Positions 25,275 to 36,049 of a DNA stretch of 64,000 bases are shown in pieces. Position 1 is the first letter of the stretch; every line of letters starts with the position of its first letter. Both the position numbers and the translations under genes were made by a program. The notes under the pieces are model-generated. The model was not told the origin of the DNA. It did no database searches and was given only the letters and a program-made list of their open reading frames with translations. This DNA is from Allacma fusca (Eukaryota > Arthropoda > Collembola > Symphypleona > Sminthuridae): assembly GCA_947179485.1 (NCBI GenBank), contig OX359246.1, forward strand, positions 29,698,001 through 29,762,000, written 5' to 3'.

Positions 25275-27283
25275 TCATGAAACTGCTCTGGTTTGGATCA
25301 TGAGCATCGAAAATGTGAGGATTTGACTTGCTAGCTGAAGATAGTTCACGAACAAAAATAGAAAGCGTACTTTAGACTGAAATTAAATCTGATATTCCGA
25401 TTCACATACAATTCCAACAATCTGTAGTTTTTCCATTTTGCACTTACGTTACCGCAAACCGCCGGAGTAATACGCAAAAAGTGACCGCTACAGCCACCAT
25501 GAACTCCATCAGAAATATCCTTCAGAATTACACGCAACTTGTAAATTGGTATTTCAAGAAGTAGGTTGCCTCTTAAAATTTTGGTCATCCTTTTGCACTG
25601 TCAAAATTAAAATCCGCCATGTAACACCTCAACCCTTAACACATTGTTGGAGTACTAGCATCCGTTTGTATATAATGCTAAATTTCGTTTCAGTTCGTTT
25701 CAAATTACTCCAAATTCGTTGTCTTTAGTAATTGATTTCATTTTGTTAAATTGGTACGAAAAAAGATATATTTGCAAAAATCTAAATAGTGACTTAATAC
25801 TTATTGTGCATTTATTCTATATGAAAAAATTAGAAGGGGTTTACCAATATGCAAACGTCAGCTGGAGCTTTATACATTACAACCAGGTCAAAAATAAAGA
25901 ATAACATGGAGAATCTGAAATAAATGTCCACATCCTGTCCCGTTAACCCCAAAGAATCGATGTATTCCCGAGATGACAGGGAAAAGAACGAGATGCAGGC
26001 AATGTAAATCATAAGAGTCCACCCAGAAAAGTAGACGTTCTTTGTTCGCTGAACTTCTTTGAAACTTTCATACAGTTTTAAAAACTACACAAGCAGTCAA
26101 ATTACCCAGTTAGTCAAATATACTAAGACATGCATAAACGATCTTATACTGCATTTTCAAATAAATGGCTAAAGTCAGGTTAATTTAAAAGTCGTATGTT
26201 ATCCCACACCTTTTAAAATTTGACCGTTACCTCTTTCGATGTCAGATCATCACCCTCAGCTTTGATGAGTAACAGGAATTCTTTTGTTATTAGGTATGAA
26301 CATGCAAAAACAGGAACTCCAAGCACATCCGAAATGAAGATAAATATAGAGGAGTAAACCTGCACAATTATCACATACATCTGTCCAAGCAATTTCAGTC
26401 CAGCATGATTCATCACGAAAGTAGGGAAATATCTGGGGATTAAAGCAACACTGTTTTCCCAAATTAATTTAAAATCCCAAACTGGGGCTTCGAACGGTGC
26501 CACAGATAACCACATTAAAGCTGTAAGCATGCCGAGCTTCCATAGGAAGTATGCTTTTATTATCTGGAAATACCAATTAAGCACTTCGTCCATAACAGTT
26601 TGCATTTCAAGGATTTTCCTCGAAATATTAAAAATCTTTTGTCTTACACCAGAACGACCGTTTGTGCTCATTTTCCGCAGGCAGTAATTACGTTGAAGCT
26701 CATGTACGAATCTGATCACTGCAGTTCGATTCACCCAATTGTAGTAGAACTGATAGCCGGAAACAGAATAAAGAGATACGGTGTTTGCTAAAGAAATTAA
26801 GGCCGGTATATTTGCTCCAGATTCCATTGTAGTATAAATTTCAGCTCTGATGTCCAGAAATATTTTCCAGCACAAATTTATTTGCATCAGAAATACAAGG
26901 ACCTACATGAGATTTGATTGAAAGGAATTCATCATTTAAATATTATTAATCATTTATCAATAATGGCTAACTAAGTCAAAGATGTAAACTAATATGAAAA
27001 CTATACTTGTGCTGACATTTTGTAATAGCGAGCATCGAATAACTTCATACTGATTATGCGATTCGTTCCAACGCAGCTTAAATGAGGAAACACAGACGGT
27101 TGAAGAAAAATTGATAACGTTAGCAAATACAGTGATCAGAGGGTTGGCAGGTGGAAACCTTTTCATGAGTATTTTCGGAAATGGTGGACAACGAGTGCTG
27201 AGTCCATTTGTTACATACACCATACTTGACTGAGAGGTACAGTTAGGTCTAGATAAGAAATATTGATTAAATAAGAGTTTCAC
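25275..27283 (-). CDS. GR-C: type I gustatory-receptor-like protein, 5 exons
   Basis: A predicted receptor of about 462 aa. Exons: 27017-27283, 26231-26902, 25845-26084, 25448-25597 and 25275-25334; all are open with phase-0 introns. Exon 1 has one membrane segment and ends in CSLLQN before an unusual GTCAGC donor. Exon 2 begins VLVFLMQINLCWKIFLDIRA and fuses what are exons 2 and 3 in GR-A and GR-B, through an added stretch containing RQKIFNISRKILEMQTVMDE. It then carries PFEAPVWDFKL and IPRYFPTFVMNHAGLKLLGQ. Exon 3 has FLKLYESFKEVQR and DSLGLTGQDVD. Exon 4 ends ITPAVCGN. The last exon is LASQILTFSMLMIQTRAVS-stop, carrying the TM7 motif T-F-S-M-L-M-I-Q-T. Exon 1 is full length, as in GR-F and GR-H. 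The start Met is the first in frame. Confidence 0.75.
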
Positions 27284-27299
27284 GAGAATAGATTTTTGA

Positions 27300-29195
27300 T
27301 AACATAAACGAAAACGTTAAAGTAGTAATTTGGTAAAACGAAAATCAAATGTAACATAATTTCGGACGAAACCGTAAACCAAAAACCCAAGCTGAAATAT
27401 TACGCACGTTTTCATTTTTGCTTACACCCTACTCGTCAAACCAATGTTGCACTCTCTTCCTGCACAAAACTTCTTATTGTTAGTTAAGAGCAACAAGGCA
27501 GGAAAACGGTTTTAAACGCAATCAACTTACTGTGAATAGTATAAGTGCACAACAATTATTCAAACGTTTTATCCGTCCGTTCACAGTAATATAGTAAGTT
27601 TCTACTAGTATAAACAATTAAGGGCCAACCTTCACATAAAATCAATTCAAGAAAATTAAATTATATGACATACTTGCCTAAAAGAAATGTCAAGAAAAAA
27701 ATTAACATAATTTTAATGAATGGACGACCACGAGATAGTTATTAATCTGGCAAAAATTTTGTATTTCGCTTTGAACCTAGAGTCGTTCTACCGGTAATAT
27801 AGAAATCTCGACCGATTTGATGAAAATTTTTTTGGATATTGTTGGTGAAAATTATAAGGAAATCGGTCAAGTAGTTCTGAATTATAGTATTGAAAACAAA
27901 ATGTTTTCGATACTAAAATGAAAACCAAAACGAATTCAACATTGAATTGAAGAACAATTCATTACTCAAAAGTACATCAAATTCTCTCGTCAAAATCTCA
28001 ATCAATTTTCATAAACTTAAAGAAACAGTTGCAATCATTTGGAAAAGTTTATTTAATTTAAAAACCTACGCACCAAAACGAAAACAGTAATTTTTAGTTT
28101 TCCAACAATCTCCAAAAGCACTTGTCTTTGGACTTATTTTATACTGTGTCAGGGTAAAGAGGTTGAATTTTGTGTTGCAGTTATCGTGATGATTAACAAG
28201 GACATAGCCAACAAACAGATCACAATAAATCTTTTATCCACTCAGCCCCTCAAAATTGGGCGGACGGCTGAAATTAAAAACATACTTTATATATTGTATT
28301 TTTAATAGTAAAGATAATATAAATCATTTAAATCCGTGACGTAATCTTCATTTATCACCGTGTACAAAGGTCCGATTACAAAAATTTGCACAATACAAAC
28401 TTTAACTCCACCAATACCAGTTGTTTGGATTTCGACTGAATTCAAGAGAGCGGTAAAAATAACACAACGTAGATGAATCAAATATTATTTAAAAACATTA
28501 TCATTTACAACATGTAATTTAAATTTTTACATTTCACCCACATAAAGCTGTATTTGCAATATTATTACAGTACGCACAGGATGTAGAGATAAATACTTGG
28601 GGCTCAGCAATTAAATTCTTACGACTATTTGAAAGAAAACTTGGAAAGCTGAATCCTTGTTATTTTACTTCAGTGCACACAAAATTCAATTAAATTTGCA
28701 GCGTATTTTGACCAGTTAGTATTAGTTGATTATAAATGTTTAGCAAAGACGCGAAAAAAGCAAGCTCATATACTACTTGTAGGTGCTTTTATACCCAGTG
28801 TCAATACTTACGACACATGAAACAACGCATGAATTAGTAAAACGAATCCCAGGTCTCTGAAGCATGTCATACATATTTGCTCAAAGAATATTGTGAGTAA
28901 GCATGTCGCTTGTTGAGAATTCAGGTATATCAACAAGGTATGGAATTAAAGCGTTAGCATTTAATTACCCTGTTTATAACAACTCCTGGATATGGAATAG
29001 TGTAGCATGATCAATTAAAAACTGTCTATTGTCTCCAAGTAATTTTATTAAATATTCTTTACACTCTGGGTAGGCATTTCAGCTAATGAAAAGTTGTTAT
29101 GGTTCTTAAGAAAACTAGAAAAGCTTTACTCTACCCCTGTACATATTTTGTTTATTCCTGGTAAATTGAAATGTGGGAGAACAGCCTTAGATTAT
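27300..29195. repeat. Duplicated inter-gene block, copy 1
   Basis: First of several copies of a block lying upstream of each type I gene (others about 36050-38250, 46180-48217, 56280-58560). It contains a broken copy of the 106-aa plus-strand ORF (27720-28036) and a conserved stretch at about 28550-28900. At about 29195 it stops abruptly against exon 4 of pseudogene GR-D, after the words GGGAGAACAGCCTTAGA. Confidence 0.7.
27720..28036 (+). pseudogene. Broken copy of the 106-aa repeat ORF
   Basis: Begins MDDHEIVINLAKILYF and then meets in-frame stops after about 28 codons. Clearly homologous to the open copy at 36449-36769, but not translatable across its length. Confidence 0.7.
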
Positions 29196-30616
29196 ATGGT
29201 TTCCTTATTTCTTTAAATCTTCCGGACATCTTACATGGTTTTCTTTGTAGATAATTGCGTTCAATTTGAGTATGGTAAAAGGATATCAATGCACTAATAA
29301 TGTTTTTTACCTGAATGCAGAGATCTGCAGACAATTTAAACAACAATCCCATCAAACACGCATACTACCATGGAAACTCTTGTGATAAAATTCACATCTA
29401 GTCCAGTAATCCCAAGAGCATCAGTAATTCCTTGAACATGAACAGAGTAGAAAGTGATGCAAACAATGAAAAGCATTAGAGTCCAACCCGAAAAGAATTT
29501 GCTTCTTGCCTGCTGAACTTCTTTGTAACTCTCGTACAATTTTAAAAACTAAGCACAAATTGCAATTATTGTACAATTACTTTAAATATGTATATGGGGA
29601 TGGTAATAACATTTGGATTTGGTTTGTTTAAAGTTTGCAGTAAACAATTGAGCACAACCTCTTTCGTCGATAAAGTCTCCTCTTTAGCCCCAGCAAGGGA
29701 CCACATGAACTCGTTCGTTATTAATTTCGAAAGGAAATTGACTGACATGCCGTAGATATCAGTCAAGAAAATAAACGTGTCACAGTAGACGTACATAAAA
29801 ATTAGGAAAACCTGACCCAAATATTTCAGTCTCACGCTGTCGGTAATGAAATCCGAGAAATATATTGGAATGAAATTAGCGCTATTTTCCAGAACTTGCT
29901 TCAAATCTAGAAATGGGGCTTAAAAAGGAATAGGCTGAACCAGAATGTAGTTGCTCCGAAACATATCCCCCACAGGATGTACACAAATATTGTCTAAGCC
30001 AACAGATCATCTCACGTTTTGGTTACTCTAACTTGACCAATATCTATTATATATTCTTAAAACTTTATTTGCTTCAAAATTTACAACTTACAGGAAAGTA
30101 GCCACTTGTTTTCATATTTTGTAAACATCTGCTGTTTTGTAGCAGATGAACAAAATTATTCACCGTTGCTCGATTCACCCAATTAAAGTAGAGTTGTAAC
30201 TTGAGACACAGAAGTCGCGATAAGAGCCAAACGGTTTGCTAAATTATTATACGAAAAGATATTTGTTTTCAAAGCAGCTACTTCAGCTGTGGCGTCCTTG
30301 ATATCCAGAAATATATTCATATGATAGCAAAATCTTGAATTAATGGTTTCTATTATAGAGATGTTGACAGTTTAAATTACTTATGTAAACTTATGCTGAC
30401 ATAAGGTTTTTATAGAATGGAAAAACCAACCTTTTTCAAAAGACCACAGCCCACAACTTCATACTGGTTAGTTCTGAGATTCCATTGTAACCTATACGTA
30501 GAAATAAAGCATGTGGAAGTAAAACTATGGATAAATGCAAAAACTGTAATAAGAATATTTACAGGTGGCCAGAGACTTTTTCCTGTTCCGAACCTCTTTA
30601 GCACATGAAACAACAT
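29195..30616 (-). pseudogene. GR-D: type II chemoreceptor pseudogene
   Basis: Remnants: first exon 30431-30616 (open), exon 2 from 30092 to about 30313 with its 5' part and acceptor missing, exon 3 29659-29993 (335 nt instead of 336, frameshift in the LPFEAP region), exon 4 29311-29548 (238 nt instead of 240, frameshift). Exons 5 and 6 are absent because the inter-gene block is joined to the sequence at 29195. Exon 3 otherwise keeps the type II motifs, and exon 4 keeps GITGLDV. It cannot encode a receptor. Confidence 0.8.
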
Positions 30617-31078
30617 ACTGAATAATAAGGGAAAATGTAATATTAATCAAGTAATACATATGCATATAGTAATTAATGGCTACTTATTTTAAAACGTATT
30701 CGGACAATCAAAGTGAAAATGTAGTGTAATATTTTGAAATTACTGAAAACAGTGAGAACAGACTGGGGCTTACAATTTAAAACTATATCCAAGAAGTAAG
30801 GACGAATACATTTTGTCCTTCAATGAAAAGTACAAGTACCTGCAGATGATTTTAAAATGTGTGATGTCATGTGTGAAATCCTCTAGAAACTATTATTAAT
30901 TAAAGCACATTCTCGTAATGAGAAATATATTGATTAGGTGTATAACATATGATTTTGAATGGTTTCGATGACAATATTTTGAATTAATGGTTTCTATTAC
31001 CGATATATTGAAAGTTTAATTAAATTACTTATATGAAATCATGATGACATAAGTTTTCTATTGAATGCAGGAACTAAC

Positions 31079-31265
31079 CTTTTTCAAACGACCACAGCCT
31101 ACAACTTCATACTGGTTAGTTCTGGGGTTCCATTGTAACTTATACGTAGAAATAAAGCAGGCGGAAGTAAAACTATGGATAAATGCAAAAACTGTAACAA
31201 GAATATTTGCAGGTGGCAAGAGACTTTTTCGTGTTACCGAACCTCTTTAGCACATGAAACAACAT
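31079..31265 (-). pseudogene. GR-D' first-exon copy
   Basis: A second type II first exon, 187 nt long (frameshift from one extra base after the RFG codons), lying upstream of GR-D. Just below it, at 30821-30850, lies the exon 2 5' end and acceptor region (TTCAATGAAAAGTACAAGTACCTGCAG on the plus strand) that GR-D lacks. Together these show a partial tandem duplication with an internal deletion: two first exons, one exon 2 split between them. Confidence 0.7.
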
Positions 31266-31319
31266 ACTGAATAATAATTGAAAAAGTAATATTAATCAAG
31301 TCCAATATAGACACATATA

Positions 31320-33340
31320 AAGTACTTATTAGCTACTTATTTTAAAACGCATTATTTACTGAAAACAGACTGCGTGTTACAATTTAAAACTATTTCCAAG
31401 AACTAAGGAAGAATACAGTTTGTGATCCCTAAAATTGAAACAAACAAATTAAGTTATTTTCCTCAACAATTTCGAATTTACGGTAACGTAGGTGAAATAG
31501 ATAAAGATTCCGACTTTTTTTTTCAGGGATAGGCAGGAACCGGTTTACATTATTCCGATATTACACCAAATAGTGAGTATTGTTAATCTGTATAACTCTA
31601 GTCCCAGTTCAAAGTTATAAGCCAAGTCCATACTCCGCAGTACCAGATTCTATATAATAACCCTGTAATCCGTTATTAAACTACAGTTTTTGCCTTGCAT
31701 TGCTGACATTTTTTTTAAGAAATAACTGGATATTTATATCAAGTCTGGTGTGTACAACACTTGGAATCCCGATAGTTGTAATCCAGGATTATGAAAAATA
31801 TGAGCGTATCCGTTAGGCAATCCCATGAACGTCTTTAATGGATCCCTCAACCGGTTTACTGATGAAATGAAAAACAATTCCTAGAATAATTATTTATGTC
31901 CCTCTTGCAAAGCAAAACAGGGAGAGTTTAACTGTGTAAATATTAGGGGTGAGTAACTCGTTGGTTTTAAAATTCTCGTTCTCGTTTCTGTAAACAATAC
32001 GAGAACGAGATATTTCGAAAACGAGAGTAGCGAGAGTAAGCAATGAACGAGACAGGACAAAAACATGGGTTTTTTGTTGAAATATATGCAACTTAATTGT
32101 AACCCGCACAAATTCTGGTAAGAGAACGTAGAAGTTTGTATAATTTTCACTTATCAAACCTATCTCAAGACGCAAAATATATATTTTTGGGTTTGGACCA
32201 TAAAATATGAAAACATGAAAACAATGAAAAAAGTAAATGAAGGCCTCCTGTAATAATAGCTAGAACCAAGAGTTGCAAAACGTCTCAATTGGCCAAATGG
32301 TATAGCAAAACACCTCATTTTCCCACTGATATTGGCTTAAACAAGATTTAATTGCAAACGATATTCTCGGTAAATAAAGCGAGAGGTCTCGTACAGTCTC
32401 GTTGATGCAAAAAGAACGAGACAAACGAGATTCTCGTCTCGTTGTCTCGTTATGCTCACCCCTATTAAATACCAGACACTATAAATAATGTAATGACTTT
32501 ACATAGAAGCAAGGAAGCTTCGTCTTTAATTTGGTTTCGATACAAGCCGAAATTATAGACACTGATATACTAAGTCGGGATGTTAGTATGTCAACATGAT
32601 ATTAAAATGAAATTTCACAGTTAATTGCTGTATATATAGGTTTATGCTAATTCCGCCTGGGCAGGGAAATAGGTAAAGTAAACGACAAACTATGTATGCT
32701 TCCTAAACATGGAAGGGTAACTAAAGCAGCAAATTTCCACAAAGTTTTTACTAGGGTGCGACAAGTTAAATCATCAAAAAAAAATTACAAATCTTCAATT
32801 ACGGCATTTACTCAATTAGGCAAATTGTTTCCTATTTATAGGCTGTAAAAGTGTCAAAAAGGTTTTCGCATATAGGCGATTAGATAGAAAAAAACATTTG
32901 CCTATTTATAAGTTTGGAGAGTAGAGAAAATCCATGCTTTTAATATTACTATATTTATATTATAGGGATGTAGGCAAAAAATGATGGTACGACAATTGTA
33001 CATAAGAACATAGGGTAGGCATTACATTTGTCCACTTTTGGCTTGAATGAACCTCGACACTTTGACCACCCAAGTTGTATTGCAACATATACACATGACA
33101 CGTTGAAAATTGATTTCTATCTAAAATTAATCAATGACTCGTTAGTAGAAATTATTTCGAAAATAATTCTTCCACGATTCGGTTGTTGGCGTTATTTAAA
33201 ATCCAATACTATCTGCGCTCCAAAACCAAGAATGAACAATTAGGTAAACCAATAAAAATAGTTTTGAATGAATTCTGCAATGATTATTTTATATTTGATC
33301 CATTACTAAGGAAATTATGGAATTATGAAAATAAAAAAAA
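31320..33340. other. Upstream spacer of type II genes (copy 2)
   Basis: Homologous to the spacers at 21.4-25.2 and 50.9-53.4 kb. Carries the shared upstream motif (32511-32555) and a hAT-like insertion (31944-32464). No gene supported. Confidence 0.6.
31944..32464. mobile_element. hAT-like non-autonomous element 2 (521 bp)
   Basis: Ends TAGGGGTGAG and CTCACCCCTA. Flanks share TAAATA; the empty site GTGTAAATATCAGACGCTAT is seen at about 52035 in the paralogous spacer. Both subterminal zones (about 31960-32050, 32370-32455) are built of TCTCGT/ACGAGA words. The minus-strand frames here are by-products of the repeat. Confidence 0.75.
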
Positions 33341-33353
33341 CTCACCAAATTCA

Positions 33354-35256
33354 TTAAACTGCACTCTTTTGGATTATAAGCATTGAAAATGTGAGGATTT
33401 GTCTTGCGAGCTGTAGATAGTTCATGATAAAAAATAAAAATCGTGCTTTAGATTGAAATTAAATCAAGTAGTGCTCTCCACAGTCTCCACAATAAATCAA
33501 AGAAATTTTAATAATTTTTCCCATTTGCACTTACTTTCCCGCAAACCGCCGGAGTAATACGCAAAAAGTGACCACTACAGCTACCATGAACTCCATCAGA
33601 AATATCCCTCAGAATTAAACGTAACTTGTAAATTGGTATTTCAAGAAGTAGGTTGCCTCTTAAAATTTTGGTCATCCTTTTGCACTGTCAAAATTAAAAT
33701 CCGCCATGTAACACCTCAACCTTTAACACATTGTTGGAGTACTAGCATCCGTTTGTATATAATGCTAAATTTCGTTTCAGTTCGTTTCAAATTACTCAAA
33801 TTTCATTGTCTTTAGTAATTGATTTTATTTTGTTAAATTGGTACGAAAAAAGATATATTTGCAAAAATCTAAATAGTGACTTAATACTTATTGTGCATTT
33901 ATTCTATATGAAAAATTTAGAAGGGATTTACCAATATGCAAACGTCAGCTGGAGCTTTATATATTACAACCAGGTCAAAAATAAATAATAACATGCAGAA
34001 TCTGGAATAAATGTCCACATCCTGTCCGGTTAACCCCAAAGAATCGATGTATTCCCGAGAGTACAGGGAAAAGAAGGAGATACAGGCAATGTAACTCATA
34101 AGAGTCCACCCAGAAAAGTAGACGTTCTTTGTTCGCTGAACTTCTTTGAAACTTTCATACAGTTCTAAAAACTACACAAGGAGTTAAATCACCCAGTTAG
34201 TCAACTATACTAAGACATGCATAAACGATCTTACACTGCATCTTCAAATTGAAGTCAGGTTCATTTAAAAGCCGTATATTATCCCACCCCTTTTAAAATT
34301 CGGCCGTTACCTCTTTCGATGTCAAAGCATCACCCTTAGCTTTGACGAGTAACAGGAATTCCTTTGTTATTAAGTATGAGCATGTAAAAACAGGAACTCC
34401 AATCACGTCCGCTAAGAGGATAAATATAGAGGAGTAAACTTGCATAGTTATCACATACATCTGTCCTAACAATTTCAGTCCAGCATGATTCATCACGAAA
34501 GTAGGGAAATATCTGGGGATGAAAGCAACACTGTTTTCCAAAATTAACTTAAAATCCCAAACTGGGGCTTCGAACGGTAGCACAGAGAACCACATTATAG
34601 CTGCAAGGAAACAGAGCTTCCATAGGAAGTATGCTTTTATTATCTGGAAATACCAATTAAGCAGTTCGTCCATAACTGTTTGCATTTCAAGGATTTTCGT
34701 GAAAATATTAAAAAGCTTTTGTCTTACACCAGAACGACCATTTGTGCTCATTTTCCGTAGGCAGTAATTATGTTGAAGCTCATGTACGAATCTGATCACT
34801 GCAGTTCGATTCACCCAGTTGTAGTAGAACTGATACCAGGAAACAGAATAAAGAGATATGGTGTTTGCTAAAGAAATTAAGGCCGGTACATTTGCTCCAG
34901 ATTCCATTGTAGTATAAATTTCAGCTCTGATGTCCAGATAAATTTTCCAGCACAAATTTAATTGCATCAGAAATACAAGGACCTACACGAGATTTGATTG
35001 ATCGGAATACATCATTTAATTATTATTAATCATTTATCAATAATGGCTGACTAAATCAAAGATGTAAACTAATATGAAAACTACTTGTGCTGACATTTTG
35101 TAATAGCGAGCATCGAATAACTTCATACTGATTATACGATTCGTTCCAACGCAGCTTAAATGAGGAAACACAGACTGTTGAAGAAAAATTGATAACGTTT
35201 GCAAATACAGTGATCAGAGGGTTGGCAGGTGGCAGTCCATTTGTTACATACAACAT
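33354..35256 (-). CDS. GR-E: type I gustatory-receptor-like protein, 5 exons
   Basis: Exons: 35095-35256, 34311-34982, 33932-34171, 33535-33684 and 33354-33410; all open, phase-0 introns, about 426 aa from the Met at 35256. Exon 1 has a net 45-bp in-frame deletion (residues corresponding to STRCPPFPKILMKRF in GR-C), shared with GR-G. The upstream frame that supplies extra N-terminal residues in GR-H lacks a Met here and meets a stop. The last exon is LARQILTFSMLIIQKSAV-stop, with the TM7 motif. Exon 2 retains the fused-linker form and the IPRYFPTFVMNHAGLK motif. The shortened N terminus may still leave the first membrane segment (ITVFANVINF) intact. Confidence 0.7.
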
Positions 35257-35634
35257 ACTTGATCGAGAGGTCCAGTCAGGTCTAAATAAATCATAAATAT
35301 TGATTAAATGCGAAGTGTCTATCCATTATGTTATACCCCATTGGATTTTGATACCATGTTTACACCCATTTGTGTTTAAAATTATAAGGATTGCAGCGCA
35401 ATCCTATCAGTGATAGTGTAATATGTCATAACCGATGGAATCTACCCGGAAAATTCAGTTCACCAAACTTATCATATTCATTTATCTCGCTACTATGGTG
35501 AACATTTCCGTTCGTTCTTGAGAACGCCCAAATGTATGCAAATATAGTAAATAAAGAAAAGAGTATTGGTGTCCAGCACTAATGTGTAAGCTATAACTAG
35601 CTTTAGGCAAATGTTAAGCGGTTTTTAGGGTGGT

Positions 35635-36010
35635 GTCAGCCCCTAGTAAAATAATCTTGTCCGTATGTACGTCCATGTGTCCTTCCGCACGATATCTTCA
35701 AAACTGTTGGACCGATTTCAATGAAATTTTTACGGGCATTACTTGCGGCATCCGTAAGCCTAAGATCGTATTTGGTTGAAATCGACCGGATAGTTTTTGA
35801 TAAAACAATTCTTGAAATGTTGAGCTTCAAGTCAAATGACAGTATTATCTAAAACTACTGAATTGATTTACATGAAATTTGTTAGGAATATTGCTGTGTA
35901 CATCGTAATGGTTATTGCTTATGTGATTGAAACCGACCGGATAGTTTTTTTTAATTCGGAAACTCAAGATTCATCCTGCTTTGACGGCGGAAGCCTCAAA
36001 TTACCGCATA
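35635..36010. repeat. Single arm of the dispersed repeat
   Basis: Matches the right half of 15497-16312 (from GTGTCAGCCCCTAGTAAAATA to GGCGGAAGCCTCAAATTACCG). Part of the duplicated upstream flank of type I genes: equivalent copies lie at 45840-46065 and 55800-56170. Confidence 0.7.
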
Positions 36011-36049
36011 AGGATAAACGGCTTCAACCATAAAAATAAGGAATCGATT

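Noticed and set aside
25546..25728. Repeated 60-codon plus-strand ORF (MVFQEVGCLLKFWSSF...) also at 33633, 39641, 53729 and 59887
   Set aside because: It is the antisense of receptor exon 4 plus its intron; conservation follows from the receptor coding strand.
31890..32175. Two overlapping minus-strand ORFs of 86 and 93 codons
   Set aside because: They lie in the TCTCGT array of hAT-like element 2.
34519..34767. Plus-strand ORF inside GR-E exon 2
   Set aside because: Antisense shadow of a conserved receptor exon; same for 19252-19446, 26600-26791 and 44032-44172.
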